From the NCBI GenBank assembly GCA_009869945.1, contig WIXG01000692.1, positions 1-26,367 of the forward strand: a DNA stretch of 26,367 nucleotides, read 5' to 3'. A model generated the notes under the pieces. The model ran no database searches. It saw only the letters and a program-made list of their open reading frames with translations, and was not told where the DNA came from. Positions 19,988 through 26,367 of the stretch are shown in pieces. The number at the start of each line of letters is the position of its first letter. The first letter of the stretch is position 1. The DNA comes from Mesaphorura yosii (taxonomy: Eukaryota; Arthropoda; Collembola; Poduromorpha; Tullbergiidae). The position numbers were made by a program, and so were the translations under genes.

Positions 19988-20702
19988 ATGGGTTTACTCA
20001 TCTTGTCCCTTCTTGCCTGGTGCTTGCTTGCAACCGGCGAAGCATTCAAAGACGGTGATTCCTACAAAATTACAAGCGTCGCTGATGGAAACGCTCTGGC
20101 TGTCAATTCTTCGGGCTTCACGCTGTTAAGTGAGCCATGGCTGGACGGTGCAACCCAAAAATGGCTTGCGATCGAAGCAATTGTTGCTACAGACGCGTAC
20201 CTCCTTGTACCTCACCGTCAGACTTGGGATTGGGCTAAGTTTACAGCAGCCGGGACAAAAGATAGACGTGAACAATTGCCAGATAACACAATGGTTATAG
20301 CGTATGACTCAAGCAAAGGTCAACTCATTCAGGAATCGTACATTCGTAGCGGTGGTAAAGCTCAACAGTGGCAATCGACGAGTTTGGGACATGATAGATT
20401 CTTGATTAAGAATTTGATGGATGGGAAATGTTTAGTTAATCTTGGGTAAGTGTACAATGTACAATGGATGCTCGCTGGAAGAATTTTTCTAAATCTTCGG
20501 GTCTCGCAGGGAATTGAAGCCTAAGGCGAGCCTGGCAGAGAAAGTCCAGCACAAAATGCAGAAACTTGTTGGAAAAAAGAAGAGCCATAAAGCCAAGCCA
20601 GGGGTCCTGGAGCTCCAGGATTGTGTCTCAACGGACGATAAACATCTTTGGAGACTTGAAGCCCTGCCCGCAGGTACGCCAGCGCCGATAGTCAAAGTGT
20701 AA
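19988..20702 (+). CDS. secreted beta-trefoil (ricin-B-like) protein, two exons, 216 aa
   Basis: Exons 19988-20445 and 20510-20702 are joined in phase 2 by a 64-nt intron. Residues 1-19 are a clear signal peptide (Leu-rich core, ending in TGEA), so the protein is exported. Three QxW-type positions lie about 70 residues apart: QKW at 57-59, QQW at 126-128 and HLW at 198-200. The repeated pattern of short beta strands around them suggests a ricin-type beta-trefoil, a fold often binding sugars. Two Cys outside the signal peptide (148 and 191) could form a disulfide. Between the second and third lobes lies a Lys-rich helix-prone segment (about 160-182, with KKKSHK), unusual for a trefoil. The fold assignment is inference; the exons and secretion are well supported. 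Confidence 0.8.
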
Positions 20703-20764
20703 GCTTCTTGAGATTGTCATTACCGTGCAAAAAGTGTGACTTAATTAAGTCTCAAGGTTTGGTT

Positions 20765-20770
20765 AATAAA
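20765..20770 (+). terminator. polyadenylation signal AATAAA (secreted trefoil-like gene)
   Basis: Canonical hexamer 63 nt after the stop codon at 20702. Confidence 0.6.
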
Positions 20771-20986
20771 TAACTTGTAAACACGCAATCCATACGTGGA
20801 GCGCGAATTTAATCTTGAAATGGGTTTGATATGAAATTCGCTCTCACTTCAAATTCTTCGCTTTACCACTTCCAATTATTAAGCGTCTTTTTCATTTCTG
20901 CTGGCAGTGGCAACTCGCTTTAAGTTTATGGTTTGTTAAGAGAGGACAAATTCCCGAAAGGTTGATTCTCCAGGTCAAATATCAAT

Positions 20987-21370
20987 ATGAAGATGATCAG
21001 CATAATCTCGCTAATTCCAATTCTGTTGGCATCCCTGGCGGCCAGTAACGTTTCTGCATTGCACTTGAAGCCTGAGTTTCTCTCCGCATCGCAAAGTATA
21101 CGTTTTTGGTCTCAATGTTCGCGACGAAGTGGCTGCTGGATCTCGAATCGTACATCTCCGCCTGCTCGGCAGATTTCAGGACGTCGTTCATGAACAATGA
21201 CTTCGAACTCAATCGACACAACTCAAGGCGATCGACGCGAGTCTACAGCTCGACATGAAATCGGACCTTTTTCAAACATCTCCAAGGAAACATTCCCGTT
21301 CCTAATCAGTGACATCGTCGTCTCCCATACGGCGGACATTCTGGTCGGGCTTTCACAGACGACAGGTTAA
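20987..21370 (+). pseudogene. relic of a small secreted protein with three frame changes
   Basis: ATG at 20987 opens a frame with a clear signal peptide (MKMISIISLIPILLASLAAS, then NVSA). Protein-like sequence then continues in other frames. From about 21095 it reads TFLVSMFATKWLLDLE and onward, from about 21220 QLKAIDASLQLDMKSD, and from about 21272 FSNISKETFPFLISD to SQTTG and a TAA at 21368-21370. Each change moves the frame back by one base, and after three the original frame is restored. This pattern equals three single-base losses, and no introns of usable size fit between the segments. The encoded family is unknown; the order (signal peptide, helical segments, hydrophobic tail) suggests a secreted helical protein of about 125 residues. 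Confidence 0.55.
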
Positions 21371-22839
21371 ACAAAAGTTGGCTACAAGAATTTTTGCGAA
21401 CATATTAGAATAACAACTAGCAATTTTCAATTAGCATAATTCATGAAATTTAGAATAAGGTCTCGGTTCTGATGTTAAATTTAGGCCCTAGTATGTAATA
21501 TTTGCCTTTAATGTGTACATATTTTGTCTGAATATTGCGTAGGATAAATTTACTTGTTAAGTTGCGAAATTGATGCAAATTTCATTGTAATCATTGTTCT
21601 GACGGTGATTTTACGTATTTGACTCAATTTTGACGCGCGGCGCTGGCAGCCGTATGCAATAAACTCAATAAATCGTTGCTTCAACATTTATTCAATAAAA
21701 TCCCTGACCAAGTTCAAGCGCGATTCATTAATTCAGTCCGAATTACAACGTATTATTGACGTTTCGGTACTCTTTATCTGCGCTTATCAGTGCTGACTCA
21801 CGTGCATGGGGAATTTATTTGCAAAAATGGATAACACGTCAAAGCGGAGCTTCATTGGACTGGCCTGGGCATAGATAATGGGCCTTGAATTTTAAAGTTT
21901 TCTGAATTGCGTGCAATGGCAATTGAAGTTCGTAGCAAACTTCTCTAAACGTGAAGTTTTTGGACAAGAACGGAAGACTTGTTAAATCTCAAAAATTCAC
22001 AGCAGCGAATGACTGTTGGCCATGGCATTTAAGTAATGTCAGCCAATTTTATTATAGTGCAATATTGTAGAATGTGACCAATTAATCAATTCTTGCATGG
22101 TTCCTTACACAACAATAAATCGAAAAATTTTCGCTTTACAGCTATGGAGAGTTTCGCCACTGCAAGTCTTTCCATATGTAATCTAAATAAAAGTATAAAA
22201 AATTATCAATTAGTAGACCAAATAATTTTTTTATGTATCTACATTGTTAAGCTTCAAGCTTTAAGATTAACATTGCCAGCCGAAATGCGTCTCAAATATC
22301 TGCAAGCAGGTTCCAAAGAGCTACGTTGCGAAAGAAACTGTTCTTGGTAGAAGCTATACCAACTCAAATTGATCCTAATTTCAGCAGCCTTCTCAAAAAT
22401 TAGTTTCCACCTGACCTTTATGATATACTCCGAACCCTGATTAAATTCTATACGACTGTAAATTTTACTTCCCGAATCACTCTGTTGGTTACAACTTTTA
22501 GCTTAATCATTCCAGGATGGTGGCAAATATACACTTCAGGGGAAGCTTTACCAGCCTTCGTTGCCGTAGCGCCCGAAGATGCTCATCTTCCCTGCTTCCA
22601 TTGTGTGTAAGACGATTGAATATTTAAGGACTAACTGCTAGTCTAGAATTATTGAGAATTATTCACACAAACACAGCACTCAATTCAATTGAGTTCACAA
22701 TGTGAATGAGCATTTAAAAGAGATTTTGTGGCTATTGCGCCCAGTATTGACGATGTTCAAATACCATTCATACATTCACTGCGAATTGCGAGTTATAGGC
22801 ACTAGTAACTCGTTATCTGCGCTTCTCAGTTCTGACTCA
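21371..22839. other. AT-rich non-coding region
   Basis: Contains AATAAA hexamers near 21657-21710, one copy of a dispersed repeat (21772-21840) and several short perfect palindromes, for example actcaatt-c-aattgagt at 22678-22694 and gaagatg-ct-catcttc near 22577. An 85-codon open frame at 22093-22350 has no domain-like features. No supported gene. Confidence 0.5.
21772..21840 (+). repeat. dispersed direct repeat, copy 1
   Basis: About 69 bp matching the copy at 22811-22879 at roughly 80 per cent by eye. Shared blocks are ttatctgcgctt, ctgactca, ggggaatttatt and gcaaaa, ending in acgtc. Same orientation, start-to-start spacing about 1.04 kb. Confidence 0.7.
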
Positions 22840-22879
22840 TATAAACGGGGAATTTATTAGCAAAAGTTGATATTACGTC
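22811..22879 (+). repeat. dispersed direct repeat, copy 2
   Basis: Second copy of the 69-bp element at 21772-21840. This copy contains a TATAAA (22840-22845) that copy 1 lacks, and lies about 200 bp upstream of the RNA ligase start codon. Confidence 0.7.
22840..22845 (+). promoter_or_regulatory. possible TATA box for the RNA ligase gene
   Basis: TATAAA on the coding strand 240 bp upstream of the ATG at 23085. This would imply a transcription start near 22870 and a 5' UTR of about 215 nt. The only support is the hexamer and its position. Confidence 0.25.
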
Positions 22880-23084
22880 CTCGAAAAGATCTCGATTTGC
22901 AATACTCCAATGACATGCGAAACTTGAGCCTAAAATTGCGTCATTAATCTTTATTCGTGCTTGTATAGACGTCACTCTGAACTGCGAATACAAAAGGAGA
23001 CGCCAGAATTCAGAACACCCATAGTTTCCAAGTAAGTCTCGGACAGACAGTAAGTCTCACACGCTTGCAAAACACGAAAGCGAA

Positions 23085-24230
23085 ATGGAAGAAACTGCAA
23101 TTCGTCACATAAAATACCCGTCCACGAAGGCGCTGAAACCTTCCGAGCTCCAATCCTGGCTTGATGCCAACCGCGAGGCGGCTGTTGTGACAGAGAAGAT
23201 TGATGGCGCCAACACTGTGTTTTGGGTCAAGCGTCAGGCCGAGGGCGGTTACTGCGAGGTCGCCCTCTTCAGCAGGTCCAATGTGGTGTACGTCTGCCAC
23301 GTCTTCGACGGCGAGGCCGACTGCCAGCAGCTCGAAACAGTGTTCCAGGCTGATTTGAAGCAATTTCCCGTCCCGCTCGGCGCCATTCTGCAAATCTTCG
23401 CTCGGGATTCGCTCCAACAAAACCTGGCGGCGGTCTGCAAGGGCTTCCGCACCGGTTGCACCGAAGTGATGATCTGTGGCGAAACGACGCATCCGAAAAT
23501 ATCCCGAAAAATCGCATACGGTAATGAGGCACGCTTCAGAGCTTTCGGGCTGCAGTTCAAGCTGGAGGAGCAACCAGACATGGGGGATGGGAAGGGGACA
23601 TGGGTCTGGAGTGACTGGGACGAAGGACGCGAGATCCTCACCGCGTGCGGAGTGGAACACGTGGAAGAGCTGAAGGATGTCCCGAGGGGGTCGCCGGAGG
23701 AGCTCAGGCAGTACGTGGACAGCCGAATTTCCAGCTACGTCCCAGCCATCGGAGGCGAGGTAGCCACTGAGAGAAGGGCGGAGGGCCTCGTATTCCGAAC
23801 AAGGCGCCAATTCAGGGTCGGAGACGAAGACGCCGACGAAGTCGTGACCGCAGACGGATTTCTGGTCAAACTGCTTCGAGGTACGTACAGTACCAGCGCG
23901 GCCCCTCCAGCCCAGAAGCAGGCTACCGCACAGGAGCATGGGGCCTTGCAGAGGATATTTGAGACGACCCCGCTGGAGGGCTGGATTCAACACGCGGCGG
24001 GGCACGGCCTCTGCACGAGAATAATTACCGGCGAGAAAGATGGCAAGCCCGTGTTTGACAATGGGGCGCTGACGGCGCTTGTGGGTAATATTCACGAGGA
24101 GGTGTTGCAAAAAGGAAGGGCAGAGGCTGGAGTTGGCGCAAGTGACCTCGCCCCTCGTGAGGTTGCCCGACTGCAGGGGCAAATTCGTGGAGCGCTTTAC
24201 AAATTAAGAACAAATGTTACTGCCGAATAA
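23085..24230 (+). CDS. RNA ligase of the T4 Rnl2 / nucleotidyltransferase family, intronless, 381 aa
   Basis: Seals RNA ends via a covalent lysyl-AMP intermediate. The nucleotidyltransferase motifs appear in order: motif I TEKIDGAN with Lys38 as the adenylated lysine (compare EKIHGTN of T4 Rnl2); motif III around ICGE (Glu133); motif IIIa FRAFGLQF (151-158); motif IV EGLVF (Glu233); motif V GFLVKLL (Lys262). About 110 residues follow, forming a helical C-terminal domain of roughly the size seen in Rnl2-type ligases. No signal peptide or targeting sequence is seen. The gene is a single open frame of 1146 nt, while most clear genes in the window have introns. By eye it is clearly GC-richer than the AT-rich flanks, although the neighbouring chemoreceptor is also GC-rich. 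These traits fit a transferred or retroposed gene. The start at 23085 places motif I at a normal distance. Confidence 0.9.
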   Translation: MEETAIRHIKYPSTKALKPSELQSWLDANREAAVVTEKIDGANTVFWVKRQAEGGYCEVALFSRSNVVYVCHVFDGEADCQQLETVFQADLKQFPVPLGAILQIFARDSLQQNLAAVCKGFRTGCTEVMICGETTHPKISRKIAYGNEARFRAFGLQFKLEEQPDMGDGKGTWVWSDWDEGREILTACGVEHVEELKDVPRGSPEELRQYVDSRISSYVPAIGGEVATERRAEGLVFRTRRQFRVGDEDADEVVTADGFLVKLLRGTYSTSAAPPAQKQATAQEHGALQRIFETTPLEGWIQHAAGHGLCTRIITGEKDGKPVFDNGALTALVGNIHEEVLQKGRAEAGVGASDLAPREVARLQGQIRGALYKLRTNVTAE

Positions 24231-24231
24231 A
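24226..24231 (+). terminator. AATAAA overlapping the RNA ligase stop codon
   Basis: The hexamer contains the TAA stop (24228-24230). If it is used, cleavage would fall about 10-30 nt later, before the stem structure at 24278. Confidence 0.45.
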
Positions 24232-24277
24232 TGAGATTGCTGATATTTTATTTTTTAACATGCTCTTAGAATTGTTT

Positions 24278-24352
24278 AGGTCGGTTAAAGGAGGTGCAGG
24301 GGGTAAAGACCCCCTTCAGCATGTGTAGGTCAACTAGACCTACTGCCGACCT
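24278..24352. other. compact three-stem inverted-repeat structure, 75 nt, possible structured RNA
   Basis: Three perfect 7-bp stems are nested in 75 nt. The outer stem aggtcgg (24278-24284) pairs with ccgacct (24346-24352). Inside are agggggt/accccct (24298-24304 with 24309-24315, loop aaag) and gtaggtc/gacctac (24325-24331 with 24337-24343, loop aacta). Together they form a three-way junction. It lies 48 nt after the RNA ligase stop. It lacks a T-loop, an anticodon arm of normal geometry and a third internal arm, so it is not a canonical tRNA. Confidence 0.55.
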
Positions 24353-24455
24353 CTTCCTCCGCACTTACAACAGGAAGCGGATCGCCTCCACCGTCGTCGT
24401 CCAATTTTCGCTTACAACCTCGACCCCATTTAGTAATCTTGGCAGTGGAGCTCAT
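24330..24455 (-). other. small minus-strand ORF, 41 codons, possible first exon
   Basis: ATG at 24455 opens a frame with a basic then acidic composition (KWGRGCKRKLDDDGGG) ending in TGA at 24332-24330. A strong donor (CTGTT|gtaagt) at 24369 would end an in-phase 29-codon first exon. No continuation was found, since the RNA ligase gene occupies the opposite strand downstream. It partly overlaps the three-stem structure. Confidence 0.25.
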
Positions 24456-24920
24456 CTTGCCAGATGTTAATCGGAACTAAAATTGATCGAAGTTCCACTC
24501 GACACAAGTTTACCGTTTCAAGTGAATAAAAGCCATTCAACGTAGACTCAATTTTGAATTTGAGCAGGCGCACGGTAAAACGTGCGAGAAAAAAGGAAAG
24601 GAAACAAAGAGCACAAGCAATTCATAATTCAAGCCCAACAAACTGGAAAAAGACTGCATATCGTGACAGCACACACAAACACGAATCATTAAATAATTTA
24701 CGGTTACTCATTCAGCTAGTCGCATGTCAACATTCGATTAAGAGTTAAAAATTGACGTACACGATCCCATTTTCGGGAATTGGCGTCGTGACGCAAGTCA
24801 ATTTTCCAGCAGCTCGTCGCATCGATTTTATTTCACTGCGTATTCCAGAAAAAAACTGGTCATTGTGTTTTTTGTGCTAATCAGTGCTTGTTAATCAGTG
24901 ACCAGTCCAGTGCTAGCTAA
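24456..24920. other. promoter region of the chemoreceptor gene, no gene seen
   Basis: AT-rich upstream sequence containing only short open frames without features. Confidence 0.4.
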
Positions 24921-26223
24921 ATGTTGAGTCCACGAGCAACTCGCGTCTACAATTTCGTCTTCGGGCTGGCAGCTGCCTTGCGCTGTCTCCCATTCGCCTT
25001 CGATTCTCGTCAGCCAGCCATTAAAATGTATGTCCTTCGGGGCAAAGTCCGACTCCGAGCCTGCCTGAACCCAGCTCTCGACGCACTCGCCATGCTGCTC
25101 ACCACAACCGGGCTGGGTCATTTCATTCTTGCCAATCGGACCGACCTGAGTCTGATCATCCCTCCGTTCATCTTCCTCGGCGCCACGTCCTTCCTGACGA
25201 CCGTCAAACTCGCCGTTTACATGCACCAGGAAGACCTCGCGACTCTCGCCAACAAAATGTACGCCCTCTCGACGACGCTGGAGCATGAATTTGGGAGTCT
25301 AAGTCGAGGTCGTAATCAGGGTCGGGGTGATGAGGCCCGTCGGGAGGTGCTCGTGCTTGAAATCGGCTCGATGGGGTTTGCGGCGATCGCGTCGACGATC
25401 CCGCTCGCCCTGTTCGTCTACCAGCTGACGGACCCGATGAATCTCTACGCCTTCTACGTCGGCCCCGCCTGGGGCGGACGGCTCGCCTACGCGCTGGCAA
25501 GTTCCGTCTTCGTGTACAATCAAATTCTTTTTCTGGTCTGGATGGTCCTCATCACCTTCGCTCCGCTCTGCATGGTGACTTACTGGCTGGACGAGCTGAT
25601 GTAAGCAAGCGCGCGTGCATATTTTAAAATTCCCGCCCTGCCATTTGCTTAGTGCAAAATTTATAATTTTCACTGTTTGTGTCTGTTTCAGCATTTCATT
25701 CAAGGAAGGCCGGATCAAGCCGAAAGCCACCCTGCGGAAATACAACGCAGTTCAAACTTTCGCGCTGGTCGCCTGGGACGCCACCTGCAGTCTGATTCTG
25801 ACTCTAAATGTGCTCGGCTGTACAGTCCTCGTTGTGCTGGGCTCAATCATCCTCCTCCTCTTCATCAAACGCCTGAATTGGCTCGTGACCCTCGTCATTT
25901 TCGACATCGTTGTTTTCATCCTTGGTGCCTTCCACTTTGCCTTCGACCTTCAGAAAGACTGCCTCCTCAAATCGGAGCTCCTGCTGAGGCTCGTGCTATT
26001 CAAATGCAAGACGGAGCATGCAAAGGCTGTTCACGCCTCTCGTTTCCCAGTGCGGGCTCATTATAGTAAACTATTCTGGACTAAGCGCAAGACGAAACTG
26101 ACCGTGTTTGGGCTCTTGCTGGAAAATATCGGCACTGGCACGCTGCTCCTGCGTGGCAGTCGTCTCGTGACGTTGCAGAACGTAAGCATGAACGTCAACG
26201 AGATGAGCAGCTCCGTCTATTAA
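24921..26223 (+). CDS. seven-transmembrane chemoreceptor, gustatory-receptor-like, two exons, 403 aa
   Basis: Exons 24921-25600 and 25692-26223 are joined in phase 2 by a 91-nt intron (gtaagc...tttcag). Hydrophobic segments suggest six to seven helices, roughly residues 52-70, 78-98, 150-170, 180-222, 265-290 and 297-322, with a weaker one near 365-380. Length, the intron late in the gene and the N-terminal pattern (RCLPFAFDS, then a basic stretch before the first helix) fit arthropod gustatory receptors, ligand-gated cation channels of sensory neurons. The usual insect TM7 TYxxxxxQ signature is not evident in the C-terminus (FGLLLENIGTGTLLL...), so the assignment rests on overall architecture. 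The coding sequence is GC-rich compared with its flanks. It could be another 7TM chemoreceptor subfamily. Confidence 0.72.
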
Positions 26224-26367
26224 AATTTAGCGAAGAATTAACCTTGAACCTCGAAGTTTTGAGCACTGTGACGGCTGGTCACTAACCACGGGCAATTCAC
26301 TGGAGACGGGCACTTGCACTAATTACTGGCATTGGCCAGTTCGCATTGCGCAATCACAAACTGCATT

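Noticed and set aside
20997..21221. Minus-strand open frame opposite the secreted-protein relic
   Set aside because: The plus strand begins with a clear signal peptide and continues with protein-like segments; the antisense frame has none.
22093..22350. 85-codon plus-strand open frame
   Set aside because: AT-rich, Asn/Ile/Lys-biased composition as expected of chance frames, with no recognisable feature and no neighbours in phase.
23010..24182. 390-codon open frame antisense to the RNA ligase
   Set aside because: It lacks motifs and is Arg/Leu/Gly-rich. The plus strand carries all nucleotidyltransferase motifs, and GC-rich coding DNA readily leaves an open antisense frame.
24278..24352. tRNA gene
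   Set aside because: Length and a 7-bp closing stem fit, but there are only two internal hairpins, both with 7-bp stems and short loops, and no T-loop consensus or anticodon loop.

Overview
The window is eukaryotic nuclear DNA, almost certainly from an arthropod. Genes on both strands are broken by many short GT-AG introns (mostly about 50-120 nt), AATAAA signals follow stop codons, and the recognisable genes are animal ones: a Drosophila-type deoxynucleoside kinase, a Tamo/SPATA2-like PUB protein and a gustatory-receptor-like membrane protein. A springtail or related non-insect arthropod would fit the gene mix and compact introns, but that is inference. No rRNA, tRNA or CRISPR array was found. 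Exon joins were worked out by hand from splice signals and reading-frame continuity, so ends may be off by a base or need transcript support.

Layout, left to right: 282-941 (-) is a partial single-pass membrane protein ORF, followed by a diverged tandem repeat of about 125 bp. 1728-3606 (-) is a six-exon, 517-aa Cys/His-rich protein not recognised. 3607-5492 has no convincing gene, only an orphan ORF and a candidate small exon. 5493-6448 (+) is a five-exon deoxynucleoside kinase. It converges on 6824-12315 (-), a 19-exon, 1370-aa PEP-synthase-like phosphotransferase with an N-terminal membrane anchor. 12316-14161 is non-coding. 14162-16818 (-) is a PUB plus RanBP2-zinc-finger protein of the Tamo/SPATA2 type. 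17389-18143 (+) is a tentative small gene whose second intron holds an antisense C2H2 zinc-finger relic. 18689-19335 (+) is a short SGNH hydrolase.

The right part is more accessory in character: a decayed ABC-transporter tail (19378-19668, -), a secreted beta-trefoil-like protein (19988-20702, +), a relic of a secreted protein with three frame changes (20987-21370, +), a repeat-bearing non-coding stretch of 1.7 kb, an intronless and GC-richer RNA ligase gene (23085-24230, +), a compact three-stem inverted-repeat structure just behind it (24278-24352), and a two-exon 7TM chemoreceptor (24921-26223, +).

The genes do not form a pathway. The most unusual content is two enzymes of families best known from microbes or phage, the PEP-synthase-like protein and the Rnl2-type RNA ligase. 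One is fully intron-adapted and the other has no introns. The RNA ligase is followed by the structured element.
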